Source: Streptomyces vinaceus
GTDB lineage: Bacteria; Actinomycetota; Actinomycetes; Streptomycetales; Streptomycetaceae
Length of the DNA: 64,000 bases
Direction of reading: 5' to 3'
Assembly: GCF_008704935.1 (NCBI RefSeq)
Contig: NZ_CP023692.1
Coordinates: 2,737,001-2,801,000 of the forward strand
The notes beneath the pieces were generated by a model that worked only from the letters and a program-made list of their open reading frames with translations, did not search any database and had not been told where the DNA came from. The first letter of the stretch is position 1. Every line of letters starts with the position of its first letter. Of this stretch, positions 35,294 through 43,529 are shown piece by piece. The translations under genes were made by a program, and so were the position numbers.

Positions 35294-35725
35294 TCACGCG
35301 CCCCCGTGCGACCTGGTGTGCCGTTCCCCGCGCCCGTCGCGCAGCCTGCGGCCGGCCTCGGCGACGGCCGGCCGGTCCTGGTCGAGCCAGTCCACGGAGT
35401 CCAGCTCCTCCGGCGCGAGCCAGCGCAGCTCGTCGTGGTCCTCCAGCGGCGCGGGCTCGCCGGACAGCAGCCGCGCGGTCCACACGTGCAGGACGAGTCC
35501 GGGCCTGATCTGCCATTCCCCCGGGATCCGCTCCAGCGGCTCGGTCTCCACGCCGAGCTCCTCGCGCAGTTCGCGTACGAGCGCGGCGGGTACGGACTCG
35601 CCCGGCTCGGTCTTGCCCCCGGGCAGCTCCCAGCGGCCGGCCACCTCGGGGGGTGCGCTGCGGCGGGCGGCCAGCAGGCGGCCCTCACGACAAAGGGCTC
35701 CGCCCACGACCACTCGTACCGTCAT
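35294..35725 (-). CDS. Nudix hydrolase (MutT-like)
   Basis: 143 residues with a perfect Nudix box at 37-59 (G-x5-E-x7-R-E-L-R-E-E-L-G-V). This family hydrolyses nucleoside diphosphates linked to another moiety. The opening M-T-V-R-V-V-V-G-G-A-L-C and short length fit the MutT/8-oxo-dGTPase branch, which cleans the nucleotide pool. ATG at 35725; no clear ribosome site. Substrate cannot be fixed. Confidence 0.88.
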   Translation of the reverse strand: MTVRVVVGGALCREGRLLAARRSAPPEVAGRWELPGGKTEPGESVPAALVRELREELGVETEPLERIPGEWQIRPGLVLHVWTARLLSGEPAPLEDHDELRWLAPEELDSVDWLDQDRPAVAEAGRRLRDGRGERHTRSHGGA

Positions 35726-35753
35726 GGGGCGGAGCCTATGCCAGCGTGGATGC

Positions 35754-35939
35754 TCAGTTCGTCGTGGCCGTCTGGCCGATCCGCTCGACCCAGTAGAGCT
35801 GCTTGTGGGCCCTGTCCTCGAAGCCGTCGACGACCTTCTGGGCCTCGGCCCGGGTGGCGTAGCGCCCCACCCGGTAGCGGTTGCCGTTGTCGTCCTCACG
35901 TATGACCAGCCATGGGAGCAGGGCACCGCTGTCGTTCAT
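35754..35939 (-). CDS. 61-residue SPOR-like protein
   Basis: Short acidic protein with the pattern W-L-V-I-R-E-D-D-N-G-N-R-Y-R-V-G-R-Y-A-T then R-A-E-A-Q-K-V-V-D-G, which resembles an isolated SPOR (sporulation-related, peptidoglycan-binding) fold without signal or membrane segment. Recurs in Streptomyces as a conserved hypothetical. Ends 28 bases before the Nudix gene start on the same strand. ATG at 35939. Confidence 0.75.
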   Translation of the reverse strand: MNDSGALLPWLVIREDDNGNRYRVGRYATRAEAQKVVDGFEDRAHKQLYWVERIGQTATTN

Positions 35940-36409
35940 CGCGTTTCACCCTCCGCCGATGTACCTGCCCGGGAAACCGCATTGCGCATATGCCCGAGCT
36001 TACGCCCGACCTTTACGGAGCGGATACGGTTTTTTACGAAGAGGTACCTCACAGGCGTACGCATCCGGCCATGCGTACGAGCGAGCCGTGCGCGCCGGTC
36101 CGGACCCGGCGCACCGCGGGGCGAACCGTACGGTCAACAGGCACGGAGCGAGGGCGAGTCCGGCCGCGGAGGGGGCGCGGAACCGGGGGCCGCGCTCGGC
36201 GCGGAGGGCGCACGGCGCCCAGAAGCCGAGGACCGGCGCGGCGGGGGCGATCACCATCGCGCCGAAACCCGCCGGGTCCATGACGCCCCGTCACACCCCG
36301 GCGGCCCCGGGGCCGGAGCACCGGGGGCCGCCGCTCACCGCGGCGCCGGGCGCCCCGGACCCGGCCGTGATCCGCCGGACCCCCTAGCCCCCCAGCCCCC
36401 TAGCCCCCC
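35940..36409. other. 470-base gene-poor gap with a G-rich tract
   Basis: Between the SPOR-like gene and the GntR regulator. Frames open on both strands here, including a 93-residue one (36000-36281, minus) with two hydrophobic stretches, but none has a good ribosome site and the composition is that of non-coding DNA, so I do not annotate one. The right end holds the GGGGG tracts described separately. An AT-rich block (about 36020-36045) may carry the promoter of the leftward genes. Confidence 0.5.
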
Positions 36410-36410
36410 C
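36380..36410 (-). repeat. four-run G tract beginning at the GntR stop codon
   Basis: On the minus strand the sequence is G7-CTA-G5-CT-G6-CTA-G5: four G-runs with loops of two or three bases, overlapping the TAG stop of the regulator gene. It meets the canonical G-quadruplex rule, both in the transcript and in the template DNA. On the plus strand it appears as near-tandem copies of ccccctag. Confidence 0.8.
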
Positions 36411-37162
36411 TAGCGGACCGGCAGGTGGTAGGAGAGGCGGTAGCGGTCCGCGGGGACCACCACGTCGGCGGTCTCGACCGCCAGGCCGGAGGCGAAGTAC
36501 GTCCGGCCGATCACCAGGACCACATGGCCCGGGACCCCGCCCAGCAGCATGTTCTCCTCCGCCAGGCCCGGCCGCGCACCGACCTCCTCCACCACGTTGT
36601 CCACGACGACGTCGATGGCGGCCATCCGGTCGACCACCCCCGAGCCGCCCAGCGGCCCTTCCTCCGGCAGCATCACCGGGGTCCGGCCGGTGACCGCGAG
36701 CGGCTCCCAGGAGGTGGACAGCATCATCGCCTCCCCCGCGTCGCGGAACACGTACCGCGTGCGCATCACGCGCTCGCCCGGCTCGATGCCGAGCCGGGCG
36801 GCGATGTCCGCCGGCGCGGCCGTCTGCTCGCTGCTGGACTCCCACGTGCCGCGCGCGCCGGCCTCCGCCTGCTCCTGCCGGAACGGCGTCGAGGCCCCGC
36901 CCGTGCGGTATCCGGAGCGGGCGACCCGTCTCGGGACGGGCTGCTCCCGTACGTACGTTCCCGACCCGGACCGGCCCTCGACCAGCCCCTCCGCCATGAG
37001 GACCTTGCGCGCCTCCAGCGCCACGGTGTCGGAGACCCCGTACTCCTCGCGGATCCGGGCCTGGGAGGGGAGCCGGGCGTGCGGGGGCAGGGACCCATCG
37101 ACGATCTTCCGTCGCAGATCCCCGGCGACGCGCAGATAGGCCGGCTGCTCACCGAAAGTCAC
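36410..37162 (-). CDS. GntR-family regulator with UTRA domain (HutC subfamily)
   Basis: 250 residues. N-terminal winged helix-turn-helix at about 6-72 (A-G-D-L-R-R-K-I-V-D-G-S-L, L-P-S-Q-A-R-I-R-E-E-Y-G-V-S, G-L-V-E-G-R-S-G-S-G-T-Y). The C-terminal part (about 105-245) fits a UTRA ligand domain (E-R-V-M-R-T-R-Y-V-F, D-R-M-A-A-I-D-V). The GTG at 37162 has GGGAG six bases upstream. It probably represses a transport or catabolic gene; no obvious target gene adjoins it. Closest in plan to the KorSA/TraR-like or general HutC regulators of Streptomyces. Confidence 0.9.
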   Translation of the reverse strand: MTFGEQPAYLRVAGDLRRKIVDGSLPPHARLPSQARIREEYGVSDTVALEARKVLMAEGLVEGRSGSGTYVREQPVPRRVARSGYRTGGASTPFRQEQAEAGARGTWESSSEQTAAPADIAARLGIEPGERVMRTRYVFRDAGEAMMLSTSWEPLAVTGRTPVMLPEEGPLGGSGVVDRMAAIDVVVDNVVEEVGARPGLAEENMLLGGVPGHVVLVIGRTYFASGLAVETADVVVPADRYRLSYHLPVR

Positions 37163-37389
37163 TGGCCACTCCCATCAGCTTGACAGACAGCTACACCCTG
37201 GCAACCGACGGTTGTACATCGCAAGCAAGGGCCAGAGTTTCACCCGAAGTGATGAAGCCAGGTCACTGAAACCGGTTACCCCGCGTTATGCCGCGCTATC
37301 CTCAACGGCTCGCCGAACTGCGATCGCGGACGCCCCGGAGGCGCCCCGGAGCCGCCGCGGAGGTGCCGCGGGAGGCACCCCGCCGGGGC

Positions 37390-38493
37390 TCAGTCCGAGT
37401 CCTCGGGGTCCCCGTCCGAGCCGTCCGACTGCCCCGCCAGCCACTCCGGCACCGTCGTCCCCAGCCCGTACGCCCCGCGCAGCGCCTTCTCGGTCTCCAC
37501 GGAGAGCGCGGCCGAGGCTTCGTCCCACGCGGTCTGGAACTCCGCCGGCTTCGTCGCCCGCGCCGCCCGCTGCCACCCCGCGCGCGCCGCCTCGACCTCC
37601 TTGAGCTGCGCCCCGGCCGCAGCGGCCAGCTCCGGCCGCTCCCGCACGCCGTCCAGCAGTCCCGCCTCGACCCCCAGCGACCGGTCCACCGCGCCGGCCC
37701 ACTCCCGGTACCGCGGCAGCTCCTCGTCGATCTCCGCGTCCGGCTGGCGGCCCAGCGCCAGATCCGCCTCGTTCATCACGCGCAGGAAGGCCACCTGTTC
37801 CGGCGTCAGCATCGTGGCGTCGCGGCGCAGGCTCCCCCGGTGCTCCTGTTCCGCCGTACCGATGACGCAGAGCAACCGGCGGTCCCCGCCGTCCCACGAC
37901 TCGCGCGAGGGGACGAAGTAGAACGTCTCCGCGTACGAGGGCAGCGCCCACGTGTCCATCGCGTACGCGTCCTGCGCCTTCCAGCAGGCGTCCACGGCGA
38001 GCCCCTTCAGCTCGGACGCGCCGGGATAGACGCGCTGGGCGAGCCGGGTGGAGGAGGTGACCTCCCCCTCGTGCGGCGAGGAGCACGCGATCTTGTAGAT
38101 GAACGGGCGCTCGGCGAGCAGGTCCCCGCCGGGGACGTTGAAGCAGTCGCCCCTGCGCATCTCGTCCATGGTGGTCAGCTCGCCCGCCACGTCCTCGTAC
38201 CCGCCGGCCGTGTCCAGCCGGCCGAAGAGCCCGTCCGCCGCCCGGGCGGTGACGAGGGCCAGGGCCGCGGTCATCGTGAGCGACACCGCCAGGCCCGTGA
38301 TCGCGAGCGCCTTGCCCCGCTCCCCCTTCCGGGCTATCTGGACGAGGGCCACGATCCCGAAGACGATGCCGAGCGGCGGCAGGCACACCAGCCCGACCAG
38401 CAGCGACACGAGCGCCAGACCGTTGAGCGCCGGCTCCGCGTCCGCCTGCTGCGCGGGCGGAGGGGGCCAGGAGGGCGGCGGCGGGGTGCTCAC
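37390..38493 (-). CDS. DUF4190/septum-formation-related membrane protein
   Basis: 367 residues. N-terminal Pro-rich tract, then two helices at about 25-48 and 62-85 separated by a basic loop, the DUF4190 hairpin layout. The extracytoplasmic part contains the Septum_form-like pattern M-R-R-G-D-C-F-N-V-P-G and paired Cys (C-S-S-P-H-E-G-E-V, C-W-K-A, C-V-I-G). A helical, acidic C-terminus ends D-P-E-D-S-D. GTG start at 38493. Probably surface-exposed; function unknown, related to proteins annotated as septum-formation but without proven role. Confidence 0.82.
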   Translation of the reverse strand: MSTPPPPSWPPPPAQQADAEPALNGLALVSLLVGLVCLPPLGIVFGIVALVQIARKGERGKALAITGLAVSLTMTAALALVTARAADGLFGRLDTAGGYEDVAGELTTMDEMRRGDCFNVPGGDLLAERPFIYKIACSSPHEGEVTSSTRLAQRVYPGASELKGLAVDACWKAQDAYAMDTWALPSYAETFYFVPSRESWDGGDRRLLCVIGTAEQEHRGSLRRDATMLTPEQVAFLRVMNEADLALGRQPDAEIDEELPRYREWAGAVDRSLGVEAGLLDGVRERPELAAAAGAQLKEVEAARAGWQRAARATKPAEFQTAWDEASAALSVETEKALRGAYGLGTTVPEWLAGQSDGSDGDPEDSD

Positions 38494-38549
38494 GGGGCGA
38501 GGGGCTCCATCACGGGGGGTGCGCGAACGAATGCCCGAAATAGTACGCA

Positions 38550-38581
38550 GCGGGGGCGGCCGCCGTAACGGTCGCCCCCGC
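38550..38581 (-). terminator. hairpin after the subtilase gene
   Basis: 12-bp stem (gcgggggcggcc / ggtcgcccccgc, with one G-T pair) and an 8-base loop, 61 bases beyond the subtilase stop and 57 bases before the DUF4190 start. Likely terminator of the protease transcript. Confidence 0.75.
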
Positions 38582-38596
38582 AGATCCCGTGCGTCG

Positions 38597-38643
38597 GGAG
38601 TGGGTCGGTCAGGAGTGGGTCGGTAGTGGGTCAGGAGTGGGTC
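38597..38643. repeat. four short tandem copies of GGAGTGGGTC at the subtilase 3' end
   Basis: Copies at 38597-38606, 38612-38621, 38623-38632 (one mismatch) and 38634-38643, spaced by one to five bases. The subtilase stop codon lies in the last copy, so on the coding strand the repeats begin at the TGA. They precede the terminator hairpin. Confidence 0.75.
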
Positions 38644-40225
38644 AGAACTGCAGCGCCCAGGCGTCGATCTTGCCGGTGTCCGCGTTCGCGTTGTCGTTCA
38701 CGCGCAGCTTCCACACCCCGTTGGCGACCTCCGAGGAGGCGTTGACGGTGTAGGTCTTGACGATGTTGTCCGCGCTGCCGCCGCTGCGGTTGTGCAGGTT
38801 GTACACCGACCCGTCGGGGGCGACCAGGTCGACCTTGAGGTCACCGATGTACGTGTGCTTGATGTCGACCGAGACGCTCAGCGCCGCCGGGGCGTTGCCC
38901 GCCACCCCGCTGACGGTGACCGGCGATTCGACGGTCGCGTTGTCGTTGACCGCGTAGTCGGCGGTGTTCTCGAAGCGCTGGCCCGGGTTGGGCGGGGTGG
39001 TGGTGCCGCCCACGTAGAGCAGGCGGTTCGGCGAGCCGGAACCGGGACCGGTCACCACGTTCGGGGTGGCCGCGGCCACCAGGCCGTCGCGGACCTGCGC
39101 CGGGGTCCCGGCCGGGTTCTGGGAGAGGTACAGCGCGGCCGCGCCCACGACGTGCGGCGTGGCCATCGAGGTGCCCGAGATGGTGTTCGTGGCGGTGTCG
39201 CCGGTGCCCCACGAGGAGGTGATGGAGGAGCCGGGGGCGAAGAGGTCCAGGACGGAGCCGTAGTTGGAGTAGCTCGCCTTGGCGTCGGTGCTGGTGGTGG
39301 CGCCCACCGTGATGGCCTCGGCGACGCGCGCCGGGGACTTGGTGCTCGCGTCGGTGGACTCGTTGCCCGCGGCCACGCCGTACGTGATGCCGGAGGCGAT
39401 GGAGTTGCGGACGGCCGTGTCGAGGGCCGAGTCGGCGCCGCCGCCGAGCGACATGTTCGCCACGGCCGGCTTGACGGCGTGCTGGGTCACCCAGTCGATG
39501 CCGGCGACGACCTGCTCCGTCGTGCCGGAGCCGTTGTTGTCGAGGACGCGGACGCCGACGATCTTGGCCTTCTTGGCCACGCCGTACGAGTTGCCCGCGA
39601 CGGTGCCGGCGACGTGCGTGCCGTGTCCGTGGCCGTCCTGGGCGGTGTTGTCGTTGTCGATGGCGTCGAAGCCGTAGGAGGCGCGGCCGCCGAACTCGGT
39701 GTGGCTGATGCGGACGCCGGTGTCGATGATGTACGCCGTGACGCCCTCGCCGGCCTTGTCCGGGTAGGTGTAGCTGTTGTCGAGCGGGAGCGGGTGCTGG
39801 TCGATGCGGTCCAGGCCCCAGGACGGCGGGCTGGGCTGGGTGCCCTCGGCCCCGTCGACGGTGAACGTGCGGTTCTGCACGACGGACTTGACCGCCGGGT
39901 CGGCGGCGAGCTTCCTGGCCTGCGCCTCGGAGACCTTGACGGAGTAGCCGTTGAGGGCGGCGCTGTACGTACGCCCGATGGTGGCGCCGTAGCGCCGGGC
40001 GACGGCCTTTCCGCTGTCGGCGGTGGAACGGGCGGCCGAGTCCTTCAGGGTCACGATGTAGCTCTCGGCGACCGAGCCGGGGGCGCCGGCGTTCTCGATG
40101 ACGCCCTGGGGGCCCGCGTCGGCGGCGGACGCGGGTAACGCGGCGGCGGCTCCGAGCGCGAGGGCGGCGACGGCGGTCGCGCCGAGGCCGGCGATCCTCC
40201 GGCGGGTGTGGCGTATCGCGGACAT
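38642..40225 (-). CDS. secreted subtilase (S8) with P-domain
   Basis: 527 residues, a pre-pro-protease. Sec/Tat-like signal with R-R-R-I at 8-11 and cleavage near 34 (A-S-A-A-D). Inhibitor I9 prodomain at about 52-124, peptidase S8 at about 155-400 with Asp168 (I-I-D-T-G), His204 (G-H-G-T-H) and Ser353 (G-T-S-M-A-T-P), and a C-terminal P-domain at about 412-527. The P-domain (proprotein-convertase type) usually stabilises the enzyme. Start ATG at 40225 with GGAGG nine bases upstream. Likely monocistronic, with its own hairpin. Confidence 0.94.
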   Translation of the reverse strand: MSAIRHTRRRIAGLGATAVAALALGAAAALPASAADAGPQGVIENAGAPGSVAESYIVTLKDSAARSTADSGKAVARRYGATIGRTYSAALNGYSVKVSEAQARKLAADPAVKSVVQNRTFTVDGAEGTQPSPPSWGLDRIDQHPLPLDNSYTYPDKAGEGVTAYIIDTGVRISHTEFGGRASYGFDAIDNDNTAQDGHGHGTHVAGTVAGNSYGVAKKAKIVGVRVLDNNGSGTTEQVVAGIDWVTQHAVKPAVANMSLGGGADSALDTAVRNSIASGITYGVAAGNESTDASTKSPARVAEAITVGATTSTDAKASYSNYGSVLDLFAPGSSITSSWGTGDTATNTISGTSMATPHVVGAAALYLSQNPAGTPAQVRDGLVAAATPNVVTGPGSGSPNRLLYVGGTTTPPNPGQRFENTADYAVNDNATVESPVTVSGVAGNAPAALSVSVDIKHTYIGDLKVDLVAPDGSVYNLHNRSGGSADNIVKTYTVNASSEVANGVWKLRVNDNANADTGKIDAWALQF

Positions 40226-40450
40226 GTGGGGGGTCCTCCTCGTCGTGGCGTGAAGAGCGGACGCGGGCGGGCCGGAGGCCAGGGCTCACGAGCACGCAGA
40301 ATTAGGCATGCCCATGACAATGACACCCATGTTCCGCCCGGCTGCCGCTGCCGAAAGGTTGACGCACCCCCTCGCAGTCCCACAAGAGGTCAACGAACGC
40401 TTAACATCCGTGCCATACAACGGCCATGAACGAGCAAAGGCGCTCCGCAC

Positions 40451-41560
40451 ATGACGCACGCACTGCCCGGTTACGTCTGTCCCGAGGACGCCACGCGCGC
40501 GGACGTCCGGACGGCTCCCTGGTGCTGCCCGCTGTGCGGCGGACCCTGGGACCTCGACTTCACACCGGATCCGGCCAGTCCGCTCGCCCCGGCCGGCGGG
40601 CCCAACTCGCTCTGGCGTTTCGGCTCCGCGCTGCCCCTGCCGGGGGCGTTCTCCGTGACGCTCTCGGAGGGGAACACCCCGCTGGTCCCGCTCGCTGAGC
40701 GCGTTCACGCCAAGCTGGACTTCCTGATGCCGACCCTGTCGTTCAAGGACAGGGGCGCGGTGATGCTGGCGGAACTGGCCCGGCGGCTGGCTCCGGAGCG
40801 GGTGGTCGCGGACAGCAGCGGCAACGCGGGGACGGCCGTGGCGGCGTACTGCGCGCGGGCCGGACTGCAATGTGAAGTTTTCGTGCCCGAGGGCACCTCG
40901 GAGAAGAAGACGGACCAGATGCGCGCGCACGGGGCGGCGGTCCGCCTCGTACCGGGCGGCCGCGAGGCCGCGGCGGTGGCGGCCCGGGAGGCCGCCGACC
41001 TCCCGGGGGTCTTCTACGCGAGCCACGTCTTCAACCCGTATTTCCTGCACGGGACGAAGACGTACGTGTACGAGGTGTGGGAGGAGCTCGGCGGCCGGCT
41101 CCCCGAGGCCCTCGTCCTCCCCGTCGGCAACGGCACCCTGCTGCTCGGGGCCGCGCTGGCGGTGGCGGAGCTCGTCCGGCGCGGAGTGAAGCCGCCCGCG
41201 CTGATCGCCGTACAGGCGGAGGCGGTGTCCCCGCTGGCCGCGGCCTTCGCGGCGGGGGCGCAGGACGCCGACCCGGTGGAGCAGCGGCCCACCCTGGCCG
41301 AGGGGATCGCGATCCCGGCCCCGCCGCGGGCCCGGCAGATCCTGGCGGCCGTACGCGCGTCCGGCGGCACCTTCCTGACGGTCCCGGACACGGCGCTGCG
41401 CGCGGCCCGGCGGGACCTGGCCGGGCGCGGGCTCTTCGTGGAGCCGACGGCCGCCGCCTGCTGGGCGGCGGTGGGCCCGACGGCTCCGGGCGACCCCCTC
41501 CGGGGCCGCACGGCGGTCCTCCCCCTGTGCGGGGCGGGCCTGAAGTCCGGCCCGGCGTAG
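40451..41560 (+). CDS. threonine-synthase-like PLP enzyme
   Basis: 369 residues, fold-type II PLP enzyme. An N-terminal Cys-rich segment (C-P-E-D, C-C-P-L-C-G-G) resembles the zinc ribbon of some threonine synthases. S-E-G-N-T-P-L near 72-78 is the entry motif, Lys99 in S-F-K-D-R-G binds PLP, and S-S-G-N-A-G-T near 123 binds the phosphate. Threonine synthase proper is usually nearer 350-430 residues and sits with hom/thrB, which are not here, so this may be a paralogue with other substrate. ATG at 40451. No regulator seen. Confidence 0.85.
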   Translation: MTHALPGYVCPEDATRADVRTAPWCCPLCGGPWDLDFTPDPASPLAPAGGPNSLWRFGSALPLPGAFSVTLSEGNTPLVPLAERVHAKLDFLMPTLSFKDRGAVMLAELARRLAPERVVADSSGNAGTAVAAYCARAGLQCEVFVPEGTSEKKTDQMRAHGAAVRLVPGGREAAAVAAREAADLPGVFYASHVFNPYFLHGTKTYVYEVWEELGGRLPEALVLPVGNGTLLLGAALAVAELVRRGVKPPALIAVQAEAVSPLAAAFAAGAQDADPVEQRPTLAEGIAIPAPPRARQILAAVRASGGTFLTVPDTALRAARRDLAGRGLFVEPTAAACWAAVGPTAPGDPLRGRTAVLPLCGAGLKSGPA

Positions 41561-41587
41561 CCGTTCCGGATCCGGCACCCGGCACAC

Positions 41588-41622
41588 GGCAGCCGGCAGC
41601 CGGCAGCCGGCAGCCGGCAGCC
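41588..41622. repeat. five perfect tandem copies of GGCAGCC
   Basis: A 35-base run of a 7-base unit, 27 bases after the PLP enzyme stop and 78 bases before the next start. The repeat is imperfectly self-complementary (GGCagcc/GGCtgcc) and may form slipped structures. Seven-base units are not codon-sized, and the region is non-coding. Confidence 0.9.
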
Positions 41623-41700
41623 TTCCGGAGTCTCCCGCCCGGCCGCTACACGTCGGAAAATCGCCAGCCCGAACCGCGCGCACTCTGATGAACTGGGCCG

Positions 41701-42510
41701 ATGACCACCACCGTTGATCTCGCCCGCCGTTTCGCCGCCCTCCACACCCCCGCCGCGCCGCTGGCCCTGGCCAACGCCTGGGACGTCCTCAGCGCCCGCC
41801 TCGTCGAGGCCGCCGGCGCCCCCGCCGTCGCCACCACCAGCGCCGGGGTCGCCTGGAGCCTCGGCACCCCGGACGGGGACGCCCTGAGCCGGGACCGCGC
41901 CCTCGACCTCATCGCCCGCGTGGCCGGGGCCGTCTCCGTCCCGGTGACCGCCGACATCGAGGGCGGCTTCGGCGCCGACCCGGCCGGGGTCGCCGAGACC
42001 GTCACCGGGGTCCTCGAAGCCGGCGCCGTCGGCATCAACATCGAGGACGGCACGCGGGCCCCCGCGGACCACGCGGAGCGGGTGGCGGCGGCGCGGGCCG
42101 CCGCCGACACCGCCGGGGTTCCGCTGTTCATCAACGCCCGCATCGACACCTTCCTCTTCGGTCTCGGCGAGGAGGCGGGCCGCCTCGACGAGACGCTCTC
42201 CCGCGCCGCCGCCTGCCTGCGCGCCGGCGCCTCCGGCATCTTCGTCCCCGGCGTCGTCGACCCGGCCACCGTCACCGAGCTGGTCAAGGGCATCGACGCC
42301 CCGCTCAACCTCCTCGCCGGGCCCGGCGCCCCGCCCGTCGCCGAGCTCGGCTCCCTCGGCGTCGCCCGCGTCAGCCTCGGCTCCGGGGTCGCGTCGGCCG
42401 CGTACGACGTGGTCCGGCGCGCTGCCGAGGAGCTGATCGCGGGCGGTACGTACACCGCGCTCGACGGCGGGCTGCCGTACGGCGAGCTGAACACCCTGCT
42501 CAAGGGCTGA
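41701..42510 (+). CDS. isocitrate lyase/PEP mutase superfamily protein
   Basis: 269 residues, a single alpha/beta barrel. Mg-binding motif D-I-E-G-G-F-G at about 82-88 and a second metal/catalytic set I-N-I-E-D-G-T and N-A-R-I-D-T-F are present. The catalytic K-K-C-G-H of isocitrate lyase and methylisocitrate lyase is absent, so it is not one of these enzymes; it fits the PEP mutase/oxaloacetate hydrolase-like group of unclear substrate, common in Streptomyces. ATG at 41701. Confidence 0.85.
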   Translation: MTTTVDLARRFAALHTPAAPLALANAWDVLSARLVEAAGAPAVATTSAGVAWSLGTPDGDALSRDRALDLIARVAGAVSVPVTADIEGGFGADPAGVAETVTGVLEAGAVGINIEDGTRAPADHAERVAAARAAADTAGVPLFINARIDTFLFGLGEEAGRLDETLSRAAACLRAGASGIFVPGVVDPATVTELVKGIDAPLNLLAGPGAPPVAELGSLGVARVSLGSGVASAAYDVVRRAAEELIAGGTYTALDGGLPYGELNTLLKG

Positions 42511-42561
42511 GAGGCGCGTACCGGGGAAGCGTGTACGCGGCAACGAACCTAGGATCCCGTC

Positions 42562-43500
42562 ATGCGCACCTCGCAGACCGCCGGGGCCGGTCCGTCACCG
42601 CAATCCGCGCCCCGCGCGATCACCGGAGCCGTCTGGACCGCCCTCGCGCTCGTCTACGTCGTCTGGGGCTCCACGTACCTGGCCATCCGGATCGTGGTGC
42701 GGACCATGCCGCCGTTCCTCTCCGCCGGGGCCCGGTTCCTCGTGGCCGGCCTGCTGCTGCTCGGCCTCGTCGCCCTGCGGTACGGGCCGGGCGCGCTGCG
42801 GGCCACCCGCGGGCAGGCCGCATCCGCGGTGGTGGTGGGCCTGCTGCTGGTCCTCGGCGGCAACGGCCTCGTCGTGCTCGCCGAGACCTCGGTGCCTTCG
42901 GGCCTGGCCGCGCTGCTGATCGCGGCCGTGCCGATGTGGCTGGTGGTGCTGCGGACCGCCACCGGCGACCGGCCGCCGCTGCGCACCCTCGGCGGCGTGC
43001 TGCTGGGGTTCGCCGGGCTCGCGGTGCTGACCGCGCCGGGCGTCACCGGCGAGGTACGGCTCTCCGGGGTGGTGCTGGTGGTCGTGGCGTCCGTGCTGTG
43101 GTCGCTGGGATCGTTCTCCGCGTCGAAGCTGTCGCTGCCGGACAACCCGTTCACGGGCAGCGGGTACCAGATGCTCGCGGGCGGGGCGGGCGGGATCGTC
43201 GTCGCCCTGGTGCGCGGCGAGCACCGCTCGCTGGACCGGGCCTCGTTCTCCACCGCCTCCTGGCTGGCGCTGGGCTACCTCGTCCTCTTCGGCTCGCTGG
43301 TGGCGTTCACGGCGTACGTCTGGCTGCTCCGGGCGGCGCCGCTGTCGCTGGTGGCCACGTACGCCTACGTCAATCCGGTCGTGGCGGTCGCGCTGGGGGC
43401 GCTGATCCTGGACGAGGCGCTGACCGTACCGATCCTGGTCGGCGGCGCGATCGTGGTGGTGGCGGTGTGCGTGATCGTCAGCACCGAGCGCAGACAGTAG
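42562..43500 (+). CDS. EamA/DMT-family exporter
   Basis: 312 residues with ten hydrophobic segments in two EamA repeats (about 15-145 and 165-305), as in the RhaT/YdcZ drug/metabolite group. Opening G-S-T-Y-L-A-I-R-I and the G-x-x-x-F motif of the family are visible. Start ATG at 42562 has AGGA seven bases upstream. Likely exports small metabolites or amino acids; substrate cannot be read. Convergent to the serine protease gene, with a 29-base gap. Confidence 0.9.
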   Translation: MRTSQTAGAGPSPQSAPRAITGAVWTALALVYVVWGSTYLAIRIVVRTMPPFLSAGARFLVAGLLLLGLVALRYGPGALRATRGQAASAVVVGLLLVLGGNGLVVLAETSVPSGLAALLIAAVPMWLVVLRTATGDRPPLRTLGGVLLGFAGLAVLTAPGVTGEVRLSGVVLVVVASVLWSLGSFSASKLSLPDNPFTGSGYQMLAGGAGGIVVALVRGEHRSLDRASFSTASWLALGYLVLFGSLVAFTAYVWLLRAAPLSLVATYAYVNPVVAVALGALILDEALTVPILVGGAIVVVAVCVIVSTERRQ

Positions 43501-43529
43501 CCGGGGCGGCGCCCGGCCCCGAGTGCCCC

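Noticed and set aside
36000..36281. 93-residue minus-strand frame with two hydrophobic stretches
   Set aside because: No ribosome site, composition unlike neighbouring genes, and an overlapping alternative frame; kept only as a note in the gap entry.
40226..40450. Wide inverted GTTGAC/GTCAAC repeat in the divergent subtilase/PLP-enzyme gap
   Set aside because: Arms of only six bases 26 bases apart; could be chance, so not listed as an operator.
42562..43500. Possible gene on the minus strand opposite the EamA transporter
   Set aside because: The plus-strand frame has ten helices and a good start; the antisense frame is His/Arg/Gly-rich without structure.
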